Of a DNA stretch of 64,000 nucleotides, positions 1 to 8,378 are shown piece after piece. Source of the stretch: Paractinoplanes lichenicola. GTDB taxonomy: Bacteria > Actinomycetota > Actinomycetes > Mycobacteriales > Micromonosporaceae. Below the pieces are notes generated by a model. It searched no databases. It saw only the letters and a list, made by a program, of their open reading frames with translations, and had not been told where the DNA came from. The stretch covers positions 1-64,000 of the forward strand of contig NZ_JAENHO010000013.1 of assembly GCF_016785085.1 (NCBI RefSeq), written 5' to 3'. Within the stretch, counting starts at the first letter, position 1. Every line of letters starts with the position of its first letter. A program made the translations under genes and the position numbers.

Positions 1-250
1 CATCCGCTCCACGCAACACCGAACCCAGCGAACACTGCCACAACAAGTAAGTGAGCACTCACATCGGAACGCTGAAACCGCCGAGCCCAGCGACCACCAC
101 CAACACGTAAGTGAGCACTCACATCCGATGCACGCTCCGCCGAGCCGAGCGAGCGCTGCCACAACAGGTGAGTGAGTACTCACATCGGAATGCTGAGGCC
201 GTCGAGCCGAGCGGGGTTTCAACGAAACGGGTAAGTGAGTACTCACATCG
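1..250. repeat. Tandem ~60-bp repeats with GTGAGYACTCAC palindromes
   Basis: Four near-identical palindromic cores lie at 51-62 and 111-122 (GTGAGCACTCAC) and at 172-183 and 235-246 (GTGAGTACTCAC, a perfect palindrome). The spacing is 60, 61 and 63 bp. Each core is followed by ACATCSGA and then a conserved CCGAGCC.AGCG block, so the unit is the whole ~60 bp and not just the core. Bases 1-45 match the tail of a further unit, so the array continues left of the window. It ends 4 bp from the stop of the leftmost MutS-like gene. The core looks like a dimeric repressor site such as a TetR-family operator, but no cognate gene is visible. Confidence 0.85.
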
Positions 251-253
251 GGG

Positions 254-1828
254 TTAGAGCGCTGCCGGGTGGTGCAGGCGGTGCCATAGGTCGGTGCCAT
301 GGCTGGTGGGCTCGGGTGGGGCCTCGTGCAGGCGGAAGGAGCGGTCGCGGTCGGCGCGCAGGAACAGGGCGGGCAGGCGGTCGCGCTGGTCGTAGCAGGC
401 CTGGGCGAGTTCGTGCAGGTGGGTGACGAAGACGACGGTGACGCCGGCGTCGGTCATGGCGTCGATGATGTGGCGGGCCAGGTCGGAGCCCTCGCGCTCG
501 TTGGTGGACTGGAAGGTTTCGTTGCACAGCAGCAGTCCGTGCGGGCCGATCGTGTCGGCGATCTGGGACATGCGCCGTAGTTCCTCGTCGAACTTGCCGC
601 TGGTCTTGGAGTCGTCTTCGTCGGTCGTGAAGTGGGTGAAGACGCCGGATCGGGCGGAGGTTGTGAACGAGGTGGCGGCCACGAACGTGCCGGCTGCGGC
701 CATTAGCTGGGCCAGGCCGAGGCTGCGTAGGAATGTGGACTTACCGCCGCGGTTGGCGCCGGTGACCATGATCAGCGACTTGCCGTCGGCGTTCAGGTCG
801 TTGGTAGCGACCGGCTCGTCGAGGCGCAGTTGTAGCCCGGGGTCGTAGAGGCCGCGGGCGGTGAGCTCGGGCGAGAGCGGAGACGAGGGCGAGAGCGCCG
901 ACGAGGACGAGAGCGCCGACGAGGACGAGAGCGCCGACGAGGACGAGAGCGCGGACGGGGACGAAGGCGGGGGCGAGGCGAGCACGGACGGAAGGCATAT
1001 CTGAGCGCCGCGGGTGGTCAGGGCTTGGTGGAGGTTTAGTGAGCCCAGATAGAAGGCGGCGTCGAAGCGTAGGGCGGTGAAGAAGGCGAGCACCGACCGC
1101 GCGGACCGGTCGGCGGAGATGGCTAGGCCGGCCAGCATCCGGTCGCGCAGGGTACCGAGGGCTCGGCTGGCCGCCTCATCGCCGTACGGGAGCTTGTAGG
1201 TGGCTTTGGGGGTGGTGTTGCGGCGGAACAGGCCGCGGGACTGGCGCTCGGGCCGGCGTATCGCGAAGCCTTCGCTTTGATTTCCCGCGCCGAGCCGGGC
1301 CGATACGAGCAGGTTGCCGTCGAGGCTCAGTTCGGCGATGCGGTTGGTGACCGAGGCCAGGTACGCGTCGTCGAACTGGTCGTCGGCCAGGGTGAAGAAC
1401 TGGGTGAACCCGGTCGACGACACTCGCGGCCGGTAGCGTCCGGCCAGGGCTCGCAGGTCGCGCAGCAGGGTCACGTACGCGGTAAGGGTCACGATCGACT
1501 GGTTGAGCAGGGTTTCCGGGCTGTCGAAGTAGACGGCGCCGGCCGCGGTGCGCTGGGCTTGCAGGGCTCGCCCGGCCAGCTCGTAGAGTTCCCGTACGAG
1601 GTCGGGCTCGCGCAGGCAGTCGGCGAGCACCTCCTGCCGGTAGGCGACGTCCTCGGGGCTTGGCGGCGCCGCGAGCAGGACGGACCGGGCGGTCTCGGCC
1701 AGGAAGGCGTCACCGGCCGCCATCGCGTCGATCACCGCGGACAGCCCCAGATCCTCGGTGACGCGTTCGGCCAAAGCGTGCGCGGGCCGGGCCTCGGCGT
1801 CACCGGCGAACAGCAGACCTGGTCTCAT
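254..1828 (-). CDS. MutS-like ATPase A (no mismatch-recognition domain)
   Basis: This 524-aa protein carries a MutS family domain V ATPase. Walker A is GANRGGKST near residue 357. It is followed by a DEDDS-containing loop, an LLLCNETFQSTN Walker B/signature region and the FVTHLHEL switch. The N-terminal half is an all-helical MutS core/lever-like region with no Phe-x-Glu mismatch-reading domain, so canonical mismatch repair is unlikely. Most actinobacteria lack MutSL and use NucS instead. A low-complexity SALSSS repeat separates the core from the ATPase. The ATG at 1826-1828 overlaps the stop of the upstream MutS-like gene by 4 bp, implying translational coupling and perhaps a heterodimer. 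The biological role is unknown. Confidence 0.88.
   Translation of the reverse strand: MRPGLLFAGDAEARPAHALAERVTEDLGLSAVIDAMAAGDAFLAETARSVLLAAPPSPEDVAYRQEVLADCLREPDLVRELYELAGRALQAQRTAAGAVYFDSPETLLNQSIVTLTAYVTLLRDLRALAGRYRPRVSSTGFTQFFTLADDQFDDAYLASVTNRIAELSLDGNLLVSARLGAGNQSEGFAIRRPERQSRGLFRRNTTPKATYKLPYGDEAASRALGTLRDRMLAGLAISADRSARSVLAFFTALRFDAAFYLGSLNLHQALTTRGAQICLPSVLASPPPSSPSALSSSSALSSSSALSSSSALSPSSPLSPELTARGLYDPGLQLRLDEPVATNDLNADGKSLIMVTGANRGGKSTFLRSLGLAQLMAAAGTFVAATSFTTSARSGVFTHFTTDEDDSKTSGKFDEELRRMSQIADTIGPHGLLLCNETFQSTNEREGSDLARHIIDAMTDAGVTVVFVTHLHELAQACYDQRDRLPALFLRADRDRSFRLHEAPPEPTSHGTDLWHRLHHPAAL
873..962 (-). repeat. 18-bp minisatellite inside MutS-like gene A
   Basis: Five 18-bp units occupy 873-890, 891-908, 909-926, 927-944 and 945-962. 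The middle three are identical and the outer two diverged. They encode serine/alanine/leucine hexapeptides (SALSSS type) forming a linker before the ATPase domain. The unit length is a multiple of three, so changes in copy number would keep the frame. Confidence 0.9.
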
Positions 1829-3321
1829 GCGTGGGCCTCGATCCGTGCGCGGAGCTGATCCTGGGTGAGTCCGTACTTGGTGGCCAGGGCGAGGGCGTGG
1901 GCCGCGCCGTCAGCCCGGCCGCGGGTGACCTTGAAGGCGCCGGCGACCAGGGAGACGACCCGCGGGTCAAGGTTCGACAACTCGTCGATGAACGTGACGC
2001 ACACGCCCACCGCGCCCGCGTCCAGCACGGCTCGCAGCACGTCGGTGCTCATCGTGCGCGCGTCGACGAACGTGGTCGAGCTGAACATCTCGTTCAGGAT
2101 CACCACGGACCGGTCGCTGACGGCCGGCAGCATCGCCGCCATCCGGGTGGCCTCCTCCTCGAGCCGGCTCTGCAGGTCACCGGCGCGATCGCCCCGGTCG
2201 AAGTGGGTCAGGATCGCGTCCGGCGCGTGCAGCGCGACCGACCGTCCCGGCACGGGCACCCCGAGCGCCGCCAGGTGGTAGAGCTGCCCGACCGTACGGG
2301 CGAAGGTGGTTTTGCCGCCCTGGTTGGGGCCGGTGATCACGAGCAGCGACTCGTCGCCGCCGAGGGTGACGTCGTTGGTGACCGGCCGGCGCCCGTCGGC
2401 GATGAGCGCGTTCGCCAGCAGGACGTCGTACGTGGCCGTGACGTCGAGCCCGCGGGGCCGGATCTCGGGGGTGCAGAACGGCAGGCCCGCCTGGCGCACG
2501 GGTGCGGTGAAGTCAAGCCAGGCGGACGCGAACTGCAGCTCGCGCTCCACCACGGCGATCACCGGGTGCCGCACGTCGGCGTACCGGTCGACGAACGCGG
2601 CCACCCGGTCGAACACCTCGGGGAACAGCTTGACCACCAGGTCGAGGATCGCGGCGTGCAGGTCGTTCATCTCCGCCCCGCCGCGCAGGTCGAACTCGTG
2701 CGGCGTGACCTGGCCGGTGTCGAACCGCTCGAACGTCGCGAGCGTCCCGGCGTTCAGGTCCTCCTGCTCGGCGAAGGGGCTGGCCACGATCGAGTCACCC
2801 GAGATCGACAGGGTGTACTGCAGTCCCTCCAGCTCGGCGACCAGGGCCCGCGCGCCCGCGGCCATCTCGGCGAAGGACGGATCCGCCCGATAGCGGTGCA
2901 GCCACTCCCGCCACTCGCGTAGCCCCGCCGAGGACAAGGGCGCGTCGTCGAGGACGGCTGCTGCCGCGTCGATCACGTCGGCGTACGAGGCGAGGGCGTT
3001 CAGCCGCCACCGTTGCGCCTGCCGCGGATGCCGTACGCGTGTGGCCGCCTCGATCTGCCGCTCGTAGCGGGCGAGGCCGTCGCAAAAAGCCCGCAGCGGC
3101 TCGCCGGCCAGGTCAGCGAACACCGCCTGCCGTCGCTCGATGCCCGCCGGGTCCTCGAGCCGGACGCGGAAGGCCGGCCGCAGGTTGTGCCTCTCCCGGC
3201 CGGCCACCACCGCGTCGACGAGCTGGTCGAGCTGCAGATCGGGGAAGTAGCCGGGCTCCGGCGCGTCGGCCGGCAGCGCGCCGGACTTCGCGAACAAGCC
3301 GGAGAAGTCTGAGTCGATCAC
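1825..3321 (-). CDS. MutS-like ATPase B
   Basis: About 498 aa. It is a second MutS-related protein with the same layout as its downstream partner: a helical core followed by an ATPase with Walker A GPNQGGKTT near residue 332, Walker B VILNEMFSSTT, and a closing CVTFIDEL switch. The N-terminal YFPDLQLDQLVDA segment is typical of this paired actinobacterial family. The reading frame stays open upstream to 3435, but residues before the GTG at 3321 look non-native and cover an inverted repeat at 3324-3345, so I prefer GTG 3321. GTG 3339 is an alternative. It is co-transcribed with the 254-1828 gene through a 4-bp overlap. Function unknown; a DNA- or RNA-structure sensing ATPase is an inference. 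Confidence 0.85.
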   Translation of the reverse strand: MIDSDFSGLFAKSGALPADAPEPGYFPDLQLDQLVDAVVAGRERHNLRPAFRVRLEDPAGIERRQAVFADLAGEPLRAFCDGLARYERQIEAATRVRHPRQAQRWRLNALASYADVIDAAAAVLDDAPLSSAGLREWREWLHRYRADPSFAEMAAGARALVAELEGLQYTLSISGDSIVASPFAEQEDLNAGTLATFERFDTGQVTPHEFDLRGGAEMNDLHAAILDLVVKLFPEVFDRVAAFVDRYADVRHPVIAVVERELQFASAWLDFTAPVRQAGLPFCTPEIRPRGLDVTATYDVLLANALIADGRRPVTNDVTLGGDESLLVITGPNQGGKTTFARTVGQLYHLAALGVPVPGRSVALHAPDAILTHFDRGDRAGDLQSRLEEEATRMAAMLPAVSDRSVVILNEMFSSTTFVDARTMSTDVLRAVLDAGAVGVCVTFIDELSNLDPRVVSLVAGAFKVTRGRADGAAHALALATKYGLTQDQLRARIEAHA

Positions 3322-3323
3322 TT

Positions 3324-3345
3324 GACAATGTTGGCTCACATTGTC
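3324..3345. promoter_or_regulatory. Inverted repeat GACAATGT-N6-ACATTGTC
   Basis: A perfect 8-bp inverted repeat with a 6-bp spacer lies just upstream of the preferred start of MutS-like gene B. On the minus strand a TCGACA-N19-AGTGAT promoter-like pair brackets it, which weakly recalls the stretched MerR-type promoters found between 21 and 37 kb. It could be the operator of the MutS-like operon. The assignment rests on position and symmetry only. Confidence 0.5.
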
Positions 3346-3478
3346 GATGAAGCCCTGTTCCCACGCCTCGCTGCGCCGGATTCTGCGCCGGCAGCACGAG
3401 CGGGTCGCCCAGGCTCTGACGCCGGGCGGCCGCACCGGACCCGGGCGGCCATGACGACCGCGTCATACCGTCATCACC

Positions 3479-3499
3479 GTCGTCCTCGCCGGGGACGAC
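3479..3499 (-). terminator. Probable terminator after the HtrA-like gene
   Basis: A 7-bp perfect stem (GTCGTCC/GGACGAC) with a 7-nt loop lies 8 bp past the stop codon of the HtrA-like gene. There is no U-tract, as is common in high-GC actinobacteria. Confidence 0.5.
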
Positions 3500-3507
3500 A
3501 CGAGCCC

Positions 3508-4578
3508 TTAGGCGGCCACCCGCTCGGCGACCACCGCCGCCGTGGCCCGGGCACCCGCCCGCTCGTACGCGATCTGCACGGTCTGCCCGACCTCGGCGCT
3601 CAACTCCGCGCGCACCAGATCCTCGGGCGACCGTACGGGCTTCCCGTCGAGCTCGACGATGATGTCGCCGGCCCGCAGTCCCGCCCGCGCGGCCGGCCCG
3701 CCCGACCGGACCGCCTGGACGAACAGCCCGGCCGGCACCCCGGCCTGCGCAGCGACGGCGTCCGAGATCTCCTGCACCTGCAGCCCGAGGCTCGGGTGGA
3801 CGATCTCGCCCCGCTCGGCCAGCTCGGCGGCGATCGGCTGCATCAGGGCGGTCGGGATGGCGAACCCGAGGCCGCTGCTGCCCGCGTCGCCCGACGGCGA
3901 GGCGCCGGCCGTGTTGATGCCGATCAGCCGGGCCGAGCAGTCGACCAGCGCGCCCCCGCTGTTGCCCGGGTTGATCGCGGCGTCGGTCTGGATCGCGCCG
4001 ATCAGGTGGGTCGACGACGCCCCCTCCCCCGGCAGCCGCACATAGCGATCCGTGGCGCTGACGATTCCGCTGGTCACAGTGGAGGTCAGCCCCAGCGGGG
4101 AGCCGAGCGCGACCACCGGCCGGCCGACGCGCAGGTCCCCGGAGTCCGTGACCTCGATGGGCTTGGCGCTGCGGGAGGGGTCGTCGGGCTGCACCACCGC
4201 GAGATCCGTCAGCGCGTCGGCGCCGACGATCTTCGCGGTCGTCGAGTGCCCGTCGGTGTACGTCACGGCGACCTTGCCACCCGCGGCGGTCGAGATCACG
4301 TGCTCGTTCGTCACGATCCGGGCCGCCCCGGCGATGGTCACGACCACCCCGGAGCCGACGCCGGCGCCGCCGGGCCCCTGGGCGTTGATGGTGACCACCG
4401 AGGGCAGGGCCTGCTGCGCGACCTGGTCCACCGCGCACCCGGCGCTCGTCACGACCGACCTTCGCGGCTCCTCCACCGCACGCCAGATCAGCACGGTTCC
4501 CGCGCCGCCGGCCACACCGGCGGCCAGCGCGGCGGCCAGCAGCAGGTAGGGCCCGGGCATCCGGCTCGGGGCGGTCAT
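3508..4578 (-). CDS. HtrA/DegP-like trypsin-type serine protease with PDZ
   Basis: 356 aa. It has one N-terminal membrane segment (about residues 10-30), a trypsin-like protease domain and a C-terminal PDZ domain (about 250-340, GLRAGDIIVELDG). The catalytic triad is visible: His in TNEHV (~93), Asp in LTDLAV (~122) and Ser in GNSGGA (~206). It probably works on the outer face of the membrane in protein quality control or regulated cleavage. The start ATG (4576-4578) overlaps the stop of the upstream SHOCT gene by 4 bp, so the two form an operon. A hairpin follows the stop. Confidence 0.92.
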   Translation of the reverse strand: MTAPSRMPGPYLLLAAALAAGVAGGAGTVLIWRAVEEPRRSVVTSAGCAVDQVAQQALPSVVTINAQGPGGAGVGSGVVVTIAGAARIVTNEHVISTAAGGKVAVTYTDGHSTTAKIVGADALTDLAVVQPDDPSRSAKPIEVTDSGDLRVGRPVVALGSPLGLTSTVTSGIVSATDRYVRLPGEGASSTHLIGAIQTDAAINPGNSGGALVDCSARLIGINTAGASPSGDAGSSGLGFAIPTALMQPIAAELAERGEIVHPSLGLQVQEISDAVAAQAGVPAGLFVQAVRSGGPAARAGLRAGDIIVELDGKPVRSPEDLVRAELSAEVGQTVQIAYERAGARATAAVVAERVAA

Positions 4579-4868
4579 CGGCTGTCCGGACGCGACTGCT
4601 GGTCCTGCATGCCGTCATCTCCTTCGCCGGGCGGCTCCACCACGCGACGCTTGGCGATCATGAATTCCGACAGGGTCAGCACGCCGTCGAGATGCAACTG
4701 GGCCAGGCCGACCAGGTGGTCGACTATCCCCGCCCCGGGCCGGTCGATGACCAGCACCCACAGCGGCCCGTCCGCCACGCGCCGGCGCAGCACCGACAGC
4801 ACCGACGCGATGTCCGCCTCGGCCCCGACGGCCAGGCTCAGCACCTCGACCGGGCCACGTGCGCTCAC
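4575..4868 (-). CDS. Small SHOCT-domain protein
   Basis: 97 aa from the GTG at 4868. The frame is open to 4934, but the upstream part is Arg/Pro-rich and unlike a real N-terminus. The C-terminal segment (LHLDGVLTLSEFMIAKRRV) matches the SHOCT motif, a short helical oligomerisation module. The rest is a short alpha/beta region resembling a nucleotide- or ligand-binding fold, without a recognised motif. It overlaps the HtrA-like gene by 4 bp, suggesting it modulates that protease or its stress response. A shared palindromic motif lies 35-53 bp upstream. Confidence 0.7.
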   Translation of the reverse strand: MSARGPVEVLSLAVGAEADIASVLSVLRRRVADGPLWVLVIDRPGAGIVDHLVGLAQLHLDGVLTLSEFMIAKRRVVEPPGEGDDGMQDQQSRPDSR

Positions 4869-4902
4869 CTGACCGACGTTAGGAAACGGACGGGCACGAC
4901 GG

Positions 4903-4921
4903 CTCCCCCGCTTCGGCGGAG
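4903..4921. promoter_or_regulatory. Shared motif CTCCCCCG-N3-CGGCGGAG, copy 1
   Basis: CTCCCCCGCTTCGGCGGAG lies between the divergent SHOCT gene and the LAL regulator. Near-identical motifs occur at 8272-8290 and 13212-13228, each upstream of another member of this cluster. It is therefore a candidate operator or activator site for a common regulator. Confidence 0.5.
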
Positions 4922-4958
4922 CGCGACGGGCCACGCTGAGCTATGCACCGATGACTCT

Positions 4959-4987
4959 TTGACATCAGATTGAGACTTGACTAAGAA
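4959..4987 (+). promoter_or_regulatory. Sigma-70-like promoter of the LAL regulator
   Basis: TTGACA at 4959-4964, a 17-bp spacer, and TAAGAA at 4982-4987. The predicted transcript starts near 4994, about 19 nt before the ATG at 5013, with a GGGGG ribosome site between. Confidence 0.6.
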
Positions 4988-5012
4988 AGAGGAGGTTGCC
5001 CAGGGGGTTCGG

Positions 5013-7595
5013 ATGACTCACACCCAACTACCGCCGGCTCTGCCCACCGCCTACCTGCCCCGCCGCCGCCTGTGGGAACGGCTCGACCAGGTGCACGACA
5101 GCGCCGTCATCGTGCTGATGGCCCCGCCCGGCGCCGGCAAGACCCTGGGCGTCAGCGGGTGGCTGCGCCGCGAGCGGCCGCCGCACCCGGGAGTCGTGTG
5201 GCTCTCGGCCGATGCCGGCTGCCCCGCCGAGACTCTGCGCGCCGTGCTCGACGCGGCCGCGGCCGCCGGCGGTTCGAGGCCGGCGCTGGTGGTGGTCGAC
5301 GACGCGCACCGGCTCCCGAGGGACGCGCTGCTGCTCGTCGATCACCGGCTGCGTCATGATCCCACGAGCCTGCGCCTGCTCCTGTTGTCCCGCACGCCGC
5401 TGGATCTGCATCAGGTGGTGCCGGAACTGCTCGGCGATCTCACCATCCTGCACGGCGACGTGCTCCGCCTGACCTCGGACGAGTCGCGCACCTTGACGCT
5501 GGCCCACGTGCGGACCGACTCCGTGGCCCTGGCCGAGGCGGTCGAGGAGCGGGCCCGGGGCTGGTGTGCCGTCCTGGTGCTCACCGCCCGCAGCATCGCC
5601 GCCGCGGCCGACCCGCTGAGCACGGCCCGTACGGGTCTCGGGGGCAGCCGGGACGAGGCCGCCCGCCAGATCGTCGACGAGACCTTCACGGAGCTGAGCG
5701 ACACCGAACGGCACCTGCTGCTGTGCATCGCCGGTGAGCAGGTCGTCACCGCCGACCTCGCCGCACACCTGACACGCGACGCCGCGGCACCCGACGCGCT
5801 GCTGCATCTGGAGGCCACCGCCCTGCTGGTCCAGCGGACGATCACCCCGAACGGCGACCCGGCGCGGTACAACGTCCACCCCGTGCTGCAGGAGGTGATC
5901 CGCCGCCGGTTGACGCGGCCGGGCCCCGACGAGGACCGGGCGCGAGCCGCGGTGCGCCAGGCCGTACGGCTCGACCTCGCCCGCAACGACCACGAGCGCG
6001 CCTTCGGCCGGCTCGAGCACGTCGGTGATTACGAGGGCGCCGCCGAGCTGCTCGCGACCGATGGCCTGGCCATGGTGTTCCGCGGGGAGGGCGATCAGAT
6101 CGCGGCGTTCGTCGCGCGGCAGAGCGAGGCCGTGCTCGCCACCGAGGCGTGCTGGTTCACGGCGACTGTCGAGTGCTGGCTGCGCGACGACATCGCCGGC
6201 GCCCAGTACTGGATGAGCCTGGTCCTCGGCCGGCCGTCGCCCGGTTCCGTCGCGGCCTCCGCGCAACGGGCGTGCCTGCGGCTGATGCGGGCCCGGCTCG
6301 GCCAGGAGGCCATCGCGGCCGCCGTCACGGACGCCCGCCGGTTGGTGGCCGAGGTGCTGCGCCGGCCCGCGGCCCAGGAGGTCCTGCCGCTACTGCTGCT
6401 CGAGCTGGCCGTGACCCAGATGTGGACCGGCGAGCTGGACGAGGCCGAGGTGCACCTGAGCAGCGTCATCGCGCTCTCCCGGAGCCGGGCCCTGCCCGCC
6501 CTCGGGGTGGCCGCCACGGCGCACCTGGCGCTGAGCCAGTTCATGCTGGGCCGCGAGCGGGCCGGCGTCGAGGTGGCCAACGTCGCCCTCGGGGCGGCGG
6601 CCGAGCTGCCCGAATCGTCCGTGCGCTTCTCCGTCCCGCGGGCCGGCCTCGCCCTGAGCCTGAGCGGGATGAGCTCGCCGCCGTGGCCGGTCGACCTGCC
6701 GGAGCGGGTGCCGCCGTCGGTCCACGCCGCCGACCTGTGCACCCTGTTCTGGCTGACCATCGAGGGGGTCGCCGTGGCCCTGACCCGGGCGTCGGTGGCC
6801 GACGCGGCGGCCGTCCTGGAACCGCCCATGCCGATCCTCGAACAGACCGAAGTCGTCACCACGACCGGGACCCTGCCCGCCCACCTGCGTCAGGCGCTGC
6901 TGGTCAACCGGGCGCTGCTGGCGGCGATCGCCGCCGACGGCAACCGGCTGGCCGACACCGCGGAGGCCCTGCGGCAATCCGGCTCGGCCGGCGAGGCCGC
7001 CCTGGCCCAGGCGTTCCTGGAGGATCTCCACGGGGACCGCCGGGCCGCCCACCGGCACTTCTGCACCGCGTTGCGGGAGGCCACCTGTCTGCAGCCGCCG
7101 GTGGCCGCGGTGGCCATGGTCTGCGCGGCGCAGCTGCGCGACTCGCTCGGCGACACCGCCGGCGCCCTGGACGACCTCGAGAAGGCCATCGTGATGACCG
7201 AGGTCCGCCGCAACGCCCTGCCGTTTCTGGGCTGGCTGCGGCACGGCACGCCGATCGGCACCATCCTGCTCCGGCTGAGCGGCCACGTCGCCTCGCCCTG
7301 GCTCGACACCGTCGTGCAGGCCGCGGCCGGCAGCACCGACATCGTCCACCACTACTCGGCCCGGACGCCGCCGCCCGATCCGGCCCCGGGCGACCCGGGC
7401 CATCAGGCGCTGACCCCGCGCGAGCGGGACGTCCTGGCCGAGCTGGCCCGGGGCGCGACCTACGCCGACATCGCGGCCGCACACTTCATCGCCGAGAGCA
7501 CCGTCAAGACCCACGTCTCCAGCCTGTACGCCAAACTGGGCGTCTCGCGCCGCAGCGAGGCGCTCGCGACCGCACGCCGCGAACGCCTGATCTGA
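5013..7595 (+). CDS. LAL-type LuxR family regulator (AAA + LuxR HTH)
   Basis: 860 aa. The N-terminal P-loop ATPase has Walker A APPGAGKT (~39) and Walker B LVVVDDAH (~95). A long TPR-like helical middle follows, then a C-terminal LuxR helix-turn-helix (about 800-858; LTPRERDVLAELARG, STVKTHVSSLYAKLGV). This is the MalT/LAL architecture, in which ATP and an inducer release the DNA-binding form. The ATG at 5013 is chosen because the predicted transcript begins only at ~4994 and a G-rich ribosome site (5002-5007) precedes it; the frame stays open upstream. It may control the neighbouring stress-like genes, which share a G-rich motif loosely resembling a MalT box. That link is inference. Confidence 0.9.
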   Translation: MTHTQLPPALPTAYLPRRRLWERLDQVHDSAVIVLMAPPGAGKTLGVSGWLRRERPPHPGVVWLSADAGCPAETLRAVLDAAAAAGGSRPALVVVDDAHRLPRDALLLVDHRLRHDPTSLRLLLLSRTPLDLHQVVPELLGDLTILHGDVLRLTSDESRTLTLAHVRTDSVALAEAVEERARGWCAVLVLTARSIAAAADPLSTARTGLGGSRDEAARQIVDETFTELSDTERHLLLCIAGEQVVTADLAAHLTRDAAAPDALLHLEATALLVQRTITPNGDPARYNVHPVLQEVIRRRLTRPGPDEDRARAAVRQAVRLDLARNDHERAFGRLEHVGDYEGAAELLATDGLAMVFRGEGDQIAAFVARQSEAVLATEACWFTATVECWLRDDIAGAQYWMSLVLGRPSPGSVAASAQRACLRLMRARLGQEAIAAAVTDARRLVAEVLRRPAAQEVLPLLLLELAVTQMWTGELDEAEVHLSSVIALSRSRALPALGVAATAHLALSQFMLGRERAGVEVANVALGAAAELPESSVRFSVPRAGLALSLSGMSSPPWPVDLPERVPPSVHAADLCTLFWLTIEGVAVALTRASVADAAAVLEPPMPILEQTEVVTTTGTLPAHLRQALLVNRALLAAIAADGNRLADTAEALRQSGSAGEAALAQAFLEDLHGDRRAAHRHFCTALREATCLQPPVAAVAMVCAAQLRDSLGDTAGALDDLEKAIVMTEVRRNALPFLGWLRHGTPIGTILLRLSGHVASPWLDTVVQAAAGSTDIVHHYSARTPPPDPAPGDPGHQALTPRERDVLAELARGATYADIAAAHFIAESTVKTHVSSLYAKLGVSRRSEALATARRERLI

Positions 7596-7605
7596 CCCCG
7601 GAAAG

Positions 7606-8211
7606 TCAGGCCGTCTCGCGCAGCCGCAGCACCAGGAACAGCTGGGCCAGCCCCATGATGATCATCCAGATGCCGGTGAACACCACCATGGCCAGCAGGC
7701 TCAGCTTGGGCCAGGACAGCACGACCACGCCGCCGATCGCGGTGAGCGCCCCCAGCACGCCCACGCCGATGCGGGCCGCCCCGGAGTAGCGCGGGGTGAA
7801 GGCGGCCGCGCCCCGCACGATGCCCCCGATGATCCACGTCAGGCCGATCACCGTGGCCGTGGCCAGGATCGAGAGCAGCAGGTGGCGAAGGCAGACGATG
7901 CCGGCGCCGACGAAGATGAGGCCGAGGACGCCCTCCAGCGCCCGCATGCCGGCGCCGTCGACCCCCGTCGCGGTGACCGCTCGCACGATGCCGACCAGAC
8001 CCTGCACGATCAGCCATAGTCCGAAGAGGATCGCGCCGAGGTAGAGCGTCGCCCGGGGCCACGCGACCAGCATCACGCCGATGACGACCGACGTGGCGGC
8101 GCCGGCCACCGCCAGCCACCACAGCAACCGCTCGGTGCGGCGATCCTCGGCCGCGCCGGCTGCGGTGCGCCCCGAGGGGCCCTGAACGACGGTGTCGGAC
8201 ATGCCAGTCAC
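7606..8211 (-). CDS. HdeD-family membrane protein (DUF308)
   Basis: 201 aa. A polar N-terminus of about 28 residues is followed by six hydrophobic segments arranged as three repeated hairpins, as in the HdeD/DUF308 family. In E. coli, HdeD is linked to acid resistance at high cell density. Start ATG 8211, with an alternative ATG 8202. The gene is convergent with the LAL gene, 10 bp away, and divergent from the AI-2E-family permease. The shared CTCCCCCG motif lies 61-79 bp upstream. Confidence 0.85.
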   Translation of the reverse strand: MTGMSDTVVQGPSGRTAAGAAEDRRTERLLWWLAVAGAATSVVIGVMLVAWPRATLYLGAILFGLWLIVQGLVGIVRAVTATGVDGAGMRALEGVLGLIFVGAGIVCLRHLLLSILATATVIGLTWIIGGIVRGAAAFTPRYSGAARIGVGVLGALTAIGGVVVLSWPKLSLLAMVVFTGIWMIIMGLAQLFLVLRLRETA

Positions 8212-8271
8212 CTCACAGTCATCGCGCCTGCTCCACCGGAGTCAGCGTGCCCGGGTCGCCGCCCCCTCCGG

Positions 8272-8290
8272 CTCCCCCGAAACGGCGGAG
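8272..8290. promoter_or_regulatory. Shared motif CTCCCCCG-N3-CGGCGGAG, copy 2
   Basis: CTCCCCCGAAACGGCGGAG lies between the divergent HdeD-like gene and the AI-2E-family permease gene. It is identical to copy 1 except for the three central bases. Confidence 0.5.
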
Positions 8291-8378
8291 GGCAGCACCG
8301 GCGCCGCGCGGCCGGGCGATCACCGCTCCGCCGATACAGGGGACGCCCCGGCGCCACCCCGCCTCGCATAGTGACGAC

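Noticed and set aside
1..250. CRISPR array
   Set aside because: The spacing is regular, but the sequences between the palindromic cores are themselves similar to each other, not unique spacers, and no cas gene is visible.
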